Assembly: GCA_024691265.1 (NCBI GenBank)
Contig: JAILNT010000044.1
Location: 1-10,232 of the forward strand
DNA from: Treponema sp.
GTDB lineage: Bacteria; Spirochaetota; Spirochaetia; Treponematales; Treponemataceae
Reading direction: 5' to 3'
DNA length: 10,232 nt
Shown here piece by piece: positions 1-6,977 of this stretch. A program made the translations under genes and the position numbers. The notes under the pieces were generated by a model that was not told the origin of the DNA, ran no database searches, and saw nothing but the letters and a program-made list of their open reading frames with translations. The first letter of the stretch is position 1, and each line of letters starts with the position of its first letter.

Positions 1-2
1 AT

Positions 3-1937
3 AAGATTGCAAATTATAGTCTTGATATCTCAGATTATCTTTCTAATCTTTCAGATGTATCTAATGCAGGTTTTTCAGGTGAATCTAATAGTGAAACTAT
101 TGATATTCCAAGCGTTGATTTAACTAAAAGCGTAAATGCAACAGTTACAGGAGGACAGCTCTCCTCTGACTATGCAAACACTCCTATTTCTGTAAGTAAT
201 TTCCCTGTTACATTTTCTGCAACAGTTCCTTTAGATAATTTCCCTGCTATTATAGAATCTATTACTATTGGTGAAGGTTCCTTTTCTGTAGATTCTGATA
301 AAGATGGGGTTGCTATTAATATAACTTCTTTTTCTATAAATGGAACTGAATATGAAAAGACAGGTGATAATTTATATTCTTTAGAAGGTCTTACAATTTC
401 AGCTTCAGATTCTCTTGAAATTTCAGGAAATGCAAAAGTAACCTTAGGAAATGTATCTCTTTCTTCAAGTGGTTCAGGTCTTGCAGTTCCTCTTAAAACA
501 GAGCTTTCTGTAAAAAAAGCAACTACTGCTGTTGTAAATATTTCTGATGAATTACCAGAAATATCTTTTACTACTAGTCTTCCTGATTATGTTACAGCGG
601 TTAATAATGCTACAGCTTCTTTGAAACTTTCTATGAAGAACGGTCTTCCAGAGGGAAATGATATAGCTTTTGCTCTTAGCTCTAGTGCGATGAATATTAA
701 TTCATCTAATACATTTACGGCTGCAGCTACAGAGGAAAGTTCAAAAATATATAGCTCCACATCTGCATTTACACTTTCTTCTAGTTCTTCTATAAATATG
801 GCTGCTGCCTTTTGTATTGGAGGGGTAAATGCAAAGGAAAGTGCTGTTAGTTTAAGCAATATCGAGTTTGGTAAATCCTATAGCATTTCTTACACTCTCT
901 ATGCTCCAAATATAACTTGGGAGTCTATATCAGTTGATGCATCAAGTTTAAGCACTATGATTTCCTCTACTGACTCATCTGGAAAATTGTTAGAAAATCT
1001 TAATATAGCTGATATGTTAAATGATGTGAAAGATGGTCTTTCTGATGATTTTGCAAATGTTAAATTGCCAGATATACCTCTTTATATGTATGTTGTAGCA
1101 CCTCAAGTTTTATCAAGTAGTTTTAGTGTTAATATAGGTTTAACTGCAACATATGAAGCTGAGGGAAATACTTATTCTAATAAATCTCTAATAGGAACTT
1201 CTTCTGGTTTAAAGAATTCTTATCCAACTATTCTTGAGTATGGAGAATCTATTTGTACATTGTCGTCTGATGACTTTGCATCTACGGCTTCTGTAGTTTC
1301 AAATAGTTCAAGTGGTGCTGAAGTTACTTTGGCAGAGCTTTTTAATAGCCGGGCAAATATTACTTCGCTTGATTATAGTTACTCTCTTTCAAATAGTCTT
1401 ACTGGAACTTTTACAATTTCTTCTTCTGATTTGTCTGAAGCAAAAGCTATAGGTGTATATGCTTTGATAGATTTACCTTTATCATTTTCTGTAACAGACG
1501 AAGCTAGTATAGATGTATTGGGCTTTGTAAATAGTTCTGAAGAAGATAGTTCTGACTTATTTGGTCGTGACGAAGCAACAGATACAGAAGATATAGAAAA
1601 CTATGCAAAAGCTATAGATTACGTAGAACTTAGGTATAGCCTCGATAATAAATTAATTTCTGGTCTTGAGGATTTGGATTTAAGTCTTAAGGCAACTTTG
1701 TATGATAATAGAATTCTTTCTGTAAATACAGAAGATGCCGGAGAAAATGAAAAAGTCATACGAATAGATGGCGAAGATATTCTTGATGCTGTAAAGACTT
1801 ATCCGTTTAAGCCAAGATTGAATGTAGTTCTTCCTGAAGGCACTATTGCATTCTTGAGAGAAGGTCAGACTTTAGGTATATCTGCTGTCGTTTCTATAAA
1901 AGGCGATGGTGAAAATGCTGTTAAATTTGACTTTTAA
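3..1937 (+). CDS. Ser-rich, beta-rich hypothetical protein, probably exported (5' end outside window)
   Basis: The reading frame is open from the first complete codon at position 3 to TAA at 1935-1937, giving 644 visible residues; the true N-terminus lies to the left, so a signal peptide or lipobox cannot be judged. I do not recognise the family. The chain is rich in Ser, Thr, Asn, Asp and Val with alternating polar/hydrophobic stretches (for example SFSVNIGLTATYEA and GTFTISSSDL), only two visible Cys and one visible Trp, and no predicted membrane helix. This is typical of secreted or surface beta-sandwich or beta-helix proteins. An acidic segment (EEDSSDLFGRDEATDTED) separates the last ~110 residues, which carry YVELRYSLDNKLISG. 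Three segments resemble each other loosely, suggesting degenerate beta repeats. It lies 18 nt before the barrel gene on the same strand, so the two are probably co-transcribed and may work together at the cell surface. Exported location is inference; coding status is near certain. Confidence 0.85.
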   Translation, partial: KIANYSLDISDYLSNLSDVSNAGFSGESNSETIDIPSVDLTKSVNATVTGGQLSSDYANTPISVSNFPVTFSATVPLDNFPAIIESITIGEGSFSVDSDKDGVAINITSFSINGTEYEKTGDNLYSLEGLTISASDSLEISGNAKVTLGNVSLSSSGSGLAVPLKTELSVKKATTAVVNISDELPEISFTTSLPDYVTAVNNATASLKLSMKNGLPEGNDIAFALSSSAMNINSSNTFTAAATEESSKIYSSTSAFTLSSSSSINMAAAFCIGGVNAKESAVSLSNIEFGKSYSISYTLYAPNITWESISVDASSLSTMISSTDSSGKLLENLNIADMLNDVKDGLSDDFANVKLPDIPLYMYVVAPQVLSSSFSVNIGLTATYEAEGNTYSNKSLIGTSSGLKNSYPTILEYGESICTLSSDDFASTASVVSNSSSGAEVTLAELFNSRANITSLDYSYSLSNSLTGTFTISSSDLSEAKAIGVYALIDLPLSFSVTDEASIDVLGFVNSSEEDSSDLFGRDEATDTEDIENYAKAIDYVELRYSLDNKLISGLEDLDLSLKATLYDNRILSVNTEDAGENEKVIRIDGEDILDAVKTYPFKPRLNVVLPEGTIAFLREGQTLGISAVVSIKGDGENAVKFDF

Positions 1938-1944
1938 TTGAGAG

Positions 1945-1950
1945 GGAGGT
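1945..1950 (+). promoter_or_regulatory. Ribosome binding site deciding the start of the barrel gene
   Basis: GGAGGT lies 5 nt before the ATG at 1956. It fixes that ATG as the start, rather than the in-frame TTG at 1938, which would sit upstream of this site and abut the preceding stop codon. Confidence 0.85.
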
Positions 1951-1955
1951 CTGAC

Positions 1956-3200
1956 ATGAATAAGAGATTATTTGCAATCGTTGCGTTTTTTTTAATATCT
2001 GTATGTATTCACGCTGATATTGATAAATATCATCGCATTTTTGAAATTGGTTTTGATGCAGATGTATGGCTTTCAAATAATTATATAGGAATAGGTGATA
2101 TTTTAACTAAGGATATCGTTATAGATGCTACTGATATAGCAGATAATATCGATTCTAAGGGACTTGTATTCAATCTTTTTGCCAGTGGAAAAACTTTTGC
2201 AAATTTAAATCTTCCAAAGATAAATATCGGCTTTTTTGCAGGTCTTTCTACAGAAGGTCGCTTTGGATTGGGGAAAGGTTTATTTGAATTTTTAGGATAT
2301 GGCAACGATATTGATGAAGTAATAACTTTTGATGCTACTGCATCTGGTTCTGCTTTTGCAGAAATGGGAATGTCTTTTGGCATGAAAATTGACAGGTTCC
2401 GTTTTAAGGTAACTCCAACATATTTTGTTCCTGTTGTTTATCTTCCAGAATCTAGTGCTAGCGTTTCATTCCAGGCTAAATCTGATGGAAGTATAAGGGC
2501 AGGAAAAACTGATGGTACTTTAGGTAGCTATACTCTATATTCTGCAGTATCTCTTGATGAAGATGTTTCTGATGATGACAAGTCAAGTCAGTTTGAAGAA
2601 GCATTAAGCAAAAATGGTGGTTTTGATTTGAAGCTTGATTTTGAAATGGCTTTATTAAGAGGTCTTGATGTTGGTGTTACAACTACAATCCCTATTTTAC
2701 CAGGAAAGCTTGATTATAGTATGACTCAATCTGTTACAGGTTATGCTGTAATTGATAATATACTCGATGGGCTTGTTGAAAATCAGGAAATTGACTACGA
2801 CTCAGATTGTGATACTACTGATGCAGAATATGACGAAAAGGCTGGTTATAAAGTAAGACGTCCTTTGAGATTTGGATTACTAGCAGCATATAGACCTTGG
2901 GGAGATTGGTTTAGTCTTTATCCTTATCTAGGAATTGCAGCAAAAGGTATCTGGTCTGATGACAGCACAAAGGTTTTCCCTGAATATTCTATGAAGATGT
3001 CTTTGTCTTTGTTGGAAATATTAGGAACAAGCCTTTTCACTTCTTATCGAAGTCAGATTTTTGCACAGGGAGTTGGCTTTATGTTTAACACTCGTGTAAT
3101 TGAATTTGATTTTGCTATTGCTTCTTGCAGTTCTAATTTTTTGCATAGTCTTATGCTTAATGGATTACAAGTATCTTTAGGAGCAAGAATAGGTTTCTAA
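1956..3200 (+). CDS. Probable outer-membrane beta-barrel protein with signal peptide
   Basis: 414 residues from ATG 1956, chosen for its strong Shine-Dalgarno site. Residues 1-20 (MNKRLFAIVAFFLISVCIHA) form a classical signal peptide: positive start, hydrophobic core and Ala before a likely cut at A20/D21. Cys17 is preceded by ISV, a poor lipobox, so lipidation is possible but less likely. The mature chain alternates polar and hydrophobic residues with many Gly and aromatic residues (GFDADVWLSNN, FGMKIDRFRFKVTPTYFVPV) and ends in ...VSLGARIGF. A terminal Phe with alternating hydrophobic residues is the usual BAM-recognition signature of outer-membrane barrels. Asp-rich segments (DEDVSDDDKSS, DYDSDCDTTDAEYDE) would suit exposed loops. 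I cannot assign a named family or substrate. It follows the Ser-rich gene by 18 nt, and the pectinesterase promoter begins right after its stop; no terminator is visible in between. A role in oligogalacturonide passage is only contextual inference. Confidence 0.82.
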   Translation: MNKRLFAIVAFFLISVCIHADIDKYHRIFEIGFDADVWLSNNYIGIGDILTKDIVIDATDIADNIDSKGLVFNLFASGKTFANLNLPKINIGFFAGLSTEGRFGLGKGLFEFLGYGNDIDEVITFDATASGSAFAEMGMSFGMKIDRFRFKVTPTYFVPVVYLPESSASVSFQAKSDGSIRAGKTDGTLGSYTLYSAVSLDEDVSDDDKSSQFEEALSKNGGFDLKLDFEMALLRGLDVGVTTTIPILPGKLDYSMTQSVTGYAVIDNILDGLVENQEIDYDSDCDTTDAEYDEKAGYKVRRPLRFGLLAAYRPWGDWFSLYPYLGIAAKGIWSDDSTKVFPEYSMKMSLSLLEILGTSLFTSYRSQIFAQGVGFMFNTRVIEFDFAIASCSSNFLHSLMLNGLQVSLGARIGF

Positions 3201-3202
3201 AA

Positions 3203-3223
3203 TAATATATTTTACATATATTA
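3203..3223 (+). promoter_or_regulatory. Palindrome over the pectinesterase -35 box (possible operator)
   Basis: Perfect 8-bp arms TAATATAT (3203-3210) and ATATATTA (3216-3223) flank a 5-bp centre TTTAC. The palindrome covers the -35 hexamer TTTACA (3211-3216), the position expected for a repressor site. It is all A/T in the arms and lacks a GC stem or a following T-run, so it is not terminator-like. In AT-rich spacer DNA such palindromes can occur by chance. Confidence 0.35.
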
Positions 3224-3240
3224 CAAAAATGGGGTATACT
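3211..3240 (+). promoter_or_regulatory. Promoter of the pectinesterase gene (leaderless arrangement)
   Basis: TTTACA (3211-3216) and TATACT (3235-3240) are separated by 18 bp and resemble sigma-70 -35 and -10 boxes. The ATG follows the -10 by 7 nt, so transcription would begin at or within a base or two of the start codon. The only G-rich stretch, GGGG at 3231-3234, lies upstream of the predicted start of the RNA and 13 nt from the ATG, so it is unlikely to act as a ribosome binding site. Confidence 0.65.
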
Positions 3241-3247
3241 TTTTTAT

Positions 3248-4267
3248 ATGATAGAGTTAGTAGTAAATCCTCGCAATGTTGCGGCAATCAGTGGAGCACT
3301 TAAAAAAATCACTGATATGGTAAAGACGGGTGCTGTTTCAAAGGATGATACTATCCATATCGTTCTTGAGCAGGGCATATATGAAGAGATTTTGAGCTAC
3401 AATTTGTCTAATCCTCTTATAATGGAAGGAAAGGCTGGAACTAAAGCTGAAGACTGTGTAGTTAAGGCTGAAAATTGTGAGGCATTCCATAAGGATACAG
3501 AAAATAGAGCTGTGTTTGTTATTGGAATGAATGCTACAAAGGTTACACTTCGCAATTTTACTATTATAAATACTCATGAAAAAACTCTTCCTGATGCAAA
3601 TCTTGGAAACCAGGCAGAAGCTTTGTGTTTTCATAATTATAAGGGAACTTTATTTGCTGAAGGAATGAGATTTTCTAGTCACCAGGATACAATTCATGTA
3701 AAAGGCTTCAGCTATTTCAAGGATTGTTATGTAGAAGGTGATATTGATTATATATGGGGTTATTGTGATTTAAGTCTTTTTGACCATTGTATTATTCACA
3801 CTTTACAAGATAACAGAGGTGATGACCTTGTTTCTTATGTACTTCAAAGTCGTGCTATAAATGGTAAAAAAGGATTTGTATTTAAAGATTGTTCTTTCAC
3901 CGGTGTCCCAAGAAAGACTGCAGGAATGTATATAGGACGTTCTGCAGGAACTGGTAAATATGATAGCGTGGACAGATGGGATAGCATTGCTCTTATAAAT
4001 TGTACTGTAGATGAATGTTATTCTCCTGAATTCTATACTGATGAAGATGGAACAAGAAAGGTTTATCCATCTGGAAAGGCTCTTGTTGGTTGGCGTGAAT
4101 ATGGAACGAAAACAAGAAAGACAGATGGAACGGTAGAGATTTCTGATACATCTAAACGCTATTATATGAACTATGTCATGACAGACAAAGAGTATAAAGA
4201 CAATTATTCTTCTTTGGATTTGATATTGGCAGGAACTCCTCTATCTTCGCAAAAATCCAAAAATTAA
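3248..4267 (+). CDS. Pectinesterase (pectin methylesterase, CE8 family), probably cytoplasmic
   Basis: Hydrolyses methyl esters of galacturonate units, releasing methanol and exposing carboxylates for polygalacturonase. The 339-residue chain is a right-handed beta-helix enzyme with CE8 landmarks in order: GxYxE as GIYEE (43-47), the QAVAL-like QAEAL (122-126), QDT (146-148; Asp147 would be the acid/base), the DFIFG-like DYIWG (167-171; Asp167 would be the nucleophile) and IGR (229-231; Arg231). The usual LGRPW motif reads IGRSA, so the conserved Pro-Trp is lost and a subsite-lining residue differs from the family. The protein starts directly with the first beta strand (MIELVVNPRNVAAISGAL) and has no signal peptide, so it should act in the cytoplasm on imported methylated oligogalacturonides. 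Its promoter ends 7 nt before the ATG. The GH28 gene follows after 85 nt holding a hairpin, so both are probably transcribed together. Family assignment is firm; intracellular role is inference. Confidence 0.92.
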   Translation: MIELVVNPRNVAAISGALKKITDMVKTGAVSKDDTIHIVLEQGIYEEILSYNLSNPLIMEGKAGTKAEDCVVKAENCEAFHKDTENRAVFVIGMNATKVTLRNFTIINTHEKTLPDANLGNQAEALCFHNYKGTLFAEGMRFSSHQDTIHVKGFSYFKDCYVEGDIDYIWGYCDLSLFDHCIIHTLQDNRGDDLVSYVLQSRAINGKKGFVFKDCSFTGVPRKTAGMYIGRSAGTGKYDSVDRWDSIALINCTVDECYSPEFYTDEDGTRKVYPSGKALVGWREYGTKTRKTDGTVEISDTSKRYYMNYVMTDKEYKDNYSSLDLILAGTPLSSQKSKN

Positions 4268-4291
4268 CCGCATTACTTTCTTGAGAATTAC

Positions 4292-4350
4292 TCCCTTATG
4301 CCTCACTATTGTTATTACATAAACAAAGTGATTGTGTAAGGGGTGTTTTT
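4292..4350 (+). promoter_or_regulatory. Long imperfect hairpin plus T-run at the CE8-GH28 junction (attenuator or terminator-like)
   Basis: The outer stem CCCTTA (4293-4298) pairs with TAAGGG (4337-4342), with a possible T4292-G4343 wobble. After an internal loop, TCACT (4303-4307) pairs with AGTGA (4327-4331) and, across a bulged A, TTGTT (4309-4313) pairs with AACAA (4322-4326); the loop is 8 nt. The stem is followed by TG and five Ts (4346-4350), two bases before the GH28 ATG. The 3' arm contains AAGGGG (4338-4343), the only ribosome binding site for GH28. The structure could end transcription, hide the ribosome binding site, or both. I found no convincing separate promoter for GH28 here. 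Confidence 0.55.
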
Positions 4351-4352
4351 CT

Positions 4353-5708
4353 ATGAAGGAAGTGACGCTTGATTCTTTTGGCGGTAAAGGCGATGGAGTT
4401 TTTGATAATACCGAAGCTTTTAAGAAAGCTTTTGACGAACTGCGTCATAATGACGGCGGAAAATTAATTGTAAAAGATGGTATCTGGGTTACAGGTCCTA
4501 TTGATTTATATTCTGATACGGAATTATATCTTGAGAAGGGTGCTGTAATTTCATTTATATCAGATGCGATGCTATATGAGCCGGTTTATACTCGTTGGGA
4601 GGGTGTAAACTGTTATGCAATGCATTCTTGTATCCGTGCTTATAATCAGAGGAATGTTTCTATTACAGGTGAAGGTATTATAAATGGTAATGGAAAATAC
4701 TGGTGGGATCTTAGAAATGCAAAAAGAGCTAGTGGACAAAAATCTCCTGTAGAGCCTTATGAGTTACGCCTTGCAGAGTTGAATCCAGGATATGAAAAAC
4801 AGCCTGGTGGCGGTGGTGGTCGTGAAAATCAGTTTCTTAGACCTTGCCTTGTTGAATTTTCTGAATGTACAGATGTCACAATTGATGGCGTAAAGTTTAT
4901 AAACTCACCTTTCTGGACAATACACCCTTTATATAGTAATTGGGTTTCATTTAGAAATATTACAATAGAAAATCCTAGTGACGCACCAAATACTGACGGA
5001 ATCGATATAGATAGCTGTACAAATGTTACTGTTATCGGTTGTAATGTAAGTGTAGGTGATGATGGCATCTGTCTAAAAAGTGGTGCAGGTGCTGACGGTA
5101 TAAAGAAAGCAAAACCTACAGAGCATGTTCTTGTAAAGAATTGTATCGTTAAAAATGCTCATGGCGGTATTGTTATTGGTAGTGAAACAGCTGCCGGTAT
5201 TCGTCATGTGCTGGCAGAAAATAGTTCTTTCCCTGGTACAGACCGTGGAATCCGTGTAAAGAGCCGTCGTGGACGTGGTGGAGATATTTTTGACATCAAA
5301 CTTAGCAGGTTAAATATGGAAAATAATCTCTGTCCAATCGCAATTAACATGTATTACAAATGCGGTATAACAGATAAAGCTTCTCCATTGTTCAGCTTGG
5401 ATAAACAGCCTGTTACAGACGAAACTCCACGTATTCATGATTTAGAAATTACAGGTATAAAGGCAAAAAATTGTCGTGCTAGTGCAGGTTTTATAGTAGG
5501 ATTGCCAGAATCTCCAATAGATAATCTTGTTATAAAGGATTGTGAGTTTTCTACAGATGAAAATTCTAATGCATCTCCTATGGATAGTGATATGTTCTAC
5601 GGCTTACCAGAAGTAAATGTGAAGAGCTTTAGAATTAGAAATGCTCCAGGAGCTTCTTTTGAAAATGTAAAAATTGAAGGACCTAAAGACGTATTCATCT
5701 ACGAATAA
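4353..5708 (+). CDS. Polygalacturonase / exo-galacturonosidase (GH28), probably cytoplasmic
   Basis: Hydrolyses alpha-1,4 bonds between galacturonate units by inversion. The 451-residue beta-helix chain carries the GH28 signature motifs: NTDGID (213-218), GDD (Asp236, Asp237), the catalytic-site His in AHGG (His270) and RVK (301-303), equivalent to the usual RIK. Asp215, Asp236 and Asp237 are the expected catalytic acids. An N-terminal DSFGGKGDG and a PGGGGG loop followed by NQFLRP fit bacterial exo-acting intracellular members. ATG 4353 is chosen because AAGGGG lies 9 nt upstream and the protein then begins MKEVTLDSFGG, the usual family start; the in-frame TTG at 4332 would place the ribosome binding site inside the gene. 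There is no signal peptide, so it likely trims imported oligogalacturonides after CE8 de-esterification. It ends before a clear terminator at 5731-5785. Exo action is inferred from overall similarity; the family call is firm. Confidence 0.94.
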   Translation: MKEVTLDSFGGKGDGVFDNTEAFKKAFDELRHNDGGKLIVKDGIWVTGPIDLYSDTELYLEKGAVISFISDAMLYEPVYTRWEGVNCYAMHSCIRAYNQRNVSITGEGIINGNGKYWWDLRNAKRASGQKSPVEPYELRLAELNPGYEKQPGGGGGRENQFLRPCLVEFSECTDVTIDGVKFINSPFWTIHPLYSNWVSFRNITIENPSDAPNTDGIDIDSCTNVTVIGCNVSVGDDGICLKSGAGADGIKKAKPTEHVLVKNCIVKNAHGGIVIGSETAAGIRHVLAENSSFPGTDRGIRVKSRRGRGGDIFDIKLSRLNMENNLCPIAINMYYKCGITDKASPLFSLDKQPVTDETPRIHDLEITGIKAKNCRASAGFIVGLPESPIDNLVIKDCEFSTDENSNASPMDSDMFYGLPEVNVKSFRIRNAPGASFENVKIEGPKDVFIYE

Positions 5709-5730
5709 CATTTTGATTATCTAATGATTT

Positions 5731-5785
5731 TAACCCTTTTTTATAAAGCTAAATCTCTCTATATAAAAGGGTTATTAACGTTTTT
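5731..5785 (+). terminator. Intrinsic terminator after the polygalacturonase gene
   Basis: A 15-position inverted repeat runs from TAACCCTTTTTTATA (5731-5745) to its partner at 5760-5774, with one mismatch and a 14-nt loop. TTTTT follows at 5781-5785, six bases after the stem. The placement 22 nt after the GH28 stop separates the CE8-GH28 unit from the kinase gene. The offset T-run and GC-poor stem make it of moderate strength. Confidence 0.7.
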
Positions 5786-5840
5786 ATGAGAATATGACTT
5801 TTTTGTGCTAATATATCCAAAAATCAGACTTTATTTTACC

Positions 5841-5869
5841 TTGTTAAGGGAACTTTAGTTTGTTATTAT
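5841..5869 (+). promoter_or_regulatory. Promoter of the KDG kinase gene
   Basis: TTGTTA (5841-5846), a 17-bp spacer and TATTAT (5864-5869) form a strong sigma-70-like promoter. Transcription would start near 5876, giving a leader of about 48 nt that ends in the ribosome binding site TAGGAG (5912-5917), 6 nt before the ATG. A weak stem (CCG 5892-5894 with CGG 5901-5903, plus flanking AAT/ATT pairs) lies in the leader. I see no recognisable riboswitch. Confidence 0.7.
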
Positions 5870-5923
5870 ATTTTTAATATTTGCAGAAATACCGCTTTGA
5901 CGGATTAAATTTAGGAGTTCATT

Positions 5924-6949
5924 ATGGCAAAAGTAGTTACTTTTGGTGAATTGATGCTTCGTATTCAGCCTGCTGATTATTATCGTTTCGTTCAGGTTGA
6001 CAGCATGACAACAACTTTTGGTGGTGGAGAAGCTAACGTTGCAGTATCTCTCGCTAACTATGGCGATGATGCTTATTTCGTAACAAAGCTTCCTACACAT
6101 GAAATCGGACAGGCAGCAGTTAACTCTCTCCGCAAGTATGGAGTTCATACAGAATACATCGTTCGTGGTGGTCCTCGTGTAGGTATCTACTACAATGAGA
6201 AGGGAGCTTCTCAGCGTGGTTCAAAGTGTGTTTATGACCGTGCAGGTTCTTCTATTCAGCTTGCTAAGCCAGAAGAATTTGACTGGAATAAGATTCTTGA
6301 TGGAGCTTCATGGTTCCATATCACAGGTATCACACCTGCTCTCGGACCAAACATGGTACAGGCTTGTATCGAAGGTTGTAAAGTAGCTCACGAAAAGGGA
6401 ATCACAACATCTTGTGACCTTAACTATCGTGGAAAGCTTTGGACAAAGGACGAAGCTCGCAAGGCTATGACAGAAATTTGTAAGTATGTTGATGTTTGTA
6501 TTTCTAATGAAGATGATGCTAATGATGTATTTGGTATCAAGTCTGAAGGAACAGATACAACAAAGGGTGAACTTAACAATGAAGGATATCTCTCAGTAGC
6601 TCGTCAGCTCAAAGAGAAGTTCAACTTCAAGAAAGTTGCTATCACTCTCCGCACATCTATCAATGCTAATCGCAATCTTTGGCAGGCTCTTCTTTATGTT
6701 GATGACAAAGACTATGCATTCTCTAAGCAGTACGACATGAACATCGTTGACCGCGTTGGTGGTGGTGATTCATTCGGTGGTGGACTTATCCATTCACAGC
6801 TCAAGGGTATGAATACACAGGATTCTATCAACTGGGCAGTTGCAGCTTCTTGTTTGAAGCACTCTATCATCGGAGATTACAACATGGTTTCTGAAGATGA
6901 AGTTAATAAGCTTGCTGGTGGAGATGGTTCTGGACGTATCCAGAGATAA
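5924..6949 (+). CDS. kdgK: 2-keto-3-deoxygluconate kinase (PfkB/ribokinase family)
   Basis: Phosphorylates 2-keto-3-deoxygluconate with ATP to KDPG, the last step before aldolase cleavage in galacturonate and pectin breakdown. The 341-residue chain has the PfkB pattern: an N-terminal sugar-binding segment with FGGGEANVAV (32-41), the substrate-side stretch GPRVGIYYNEKGASQR, the CDLNYRGKLW segment typical of KDG kinases, and the C-terminal PfkB signature DRVGGGDSFGGG (276-287), where Asp282 is the expected catalytic base and the Gly run the anion hole. The start is supported by TAGGAG 6 nt upstream and the canonical MAKVVTFGELMLRI beginning. It has its own strong promoter and a bidirectional terminator, so it is monocistronic. 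Its codons differ from its neighbours: 16 of 21 Ile are ATC and none ATA, suggesting high expression. Other PfkB sugar kinases are possible, but the pectin context and motif set favour KDG. Confidence 0.9.
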   Translation: MAKVVTFGELMLRIQPADYYRFVQVDSMTTTFGGGEANVAVSLANYGDDAYFVTKLPTHEIGQAAVNSLRKYGVHTEYIVRGGPRVGIYYNEKGASQRGSKCVYDRAGSSIQLAKPEEFDWNKILDGASWFHITGITPALGPNMVQACIEGCKVAHEKGITTSCDLNYRGKLWTKDEARKAMTEICKYVDVCISNEDDANDVFGIKSEGTDTTKGELNNEGYLSVARQLKEKFNFKKVAITLRTSINANRNLWQALLYVDDKDYAFSKQYDMNIVDRVGGGDSFGGGLIHSQLKGMNTQDSINWAVAASCLKHSIIGDYNMVSEDEVNKLAGGDGSGRIQR

Positions 6950-6977
6950 TCGCATAGCGGTATAATTCTTCTCTAAG

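Noticed and set aside
587..859. Open frames antisense to the Ser-rich gene, and similarly at 2081-2383, 3338-3634, 4829-5068 and 5855-6148
   Set aside because: They lie opposite well-supported genes, have compositions that follow the coding strand, and show no motifs; frames opposite AT-rich genes often stay open.
1938..1955. TTG at 1938 as start of the barrel protein
   Set aside because: It abuts the previous stop, has no ribosome binding site, and would add residues before a perfect signal peptide; GGAGGT supports ATG 1956.
3201..3230. Terminator after the barrel gene
   Set aside because: The palindrome there has arms of only A and T and no T-run after it, so it would not be a stable terminator.
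4281..4312. Separate promoter for GH28 (TTGAGA with TATTGT)
   Set aside because: The spacer would be 20 bp and the -10 match is poor, so co-transcription with CE8 is more likely.
4332..4352. TTG at 4332 as start of the polygalacturonase
   Set aside because: It would put AAGGGG inside the gene and add MCKGCFS before the normal family start; ATG 4353 fits better.
5876..5923. Riboswitch in the kdgK leader
   Set aside because: The leader is about 48 nt with only a 3-6 bp stem and matches no class I can recognise.
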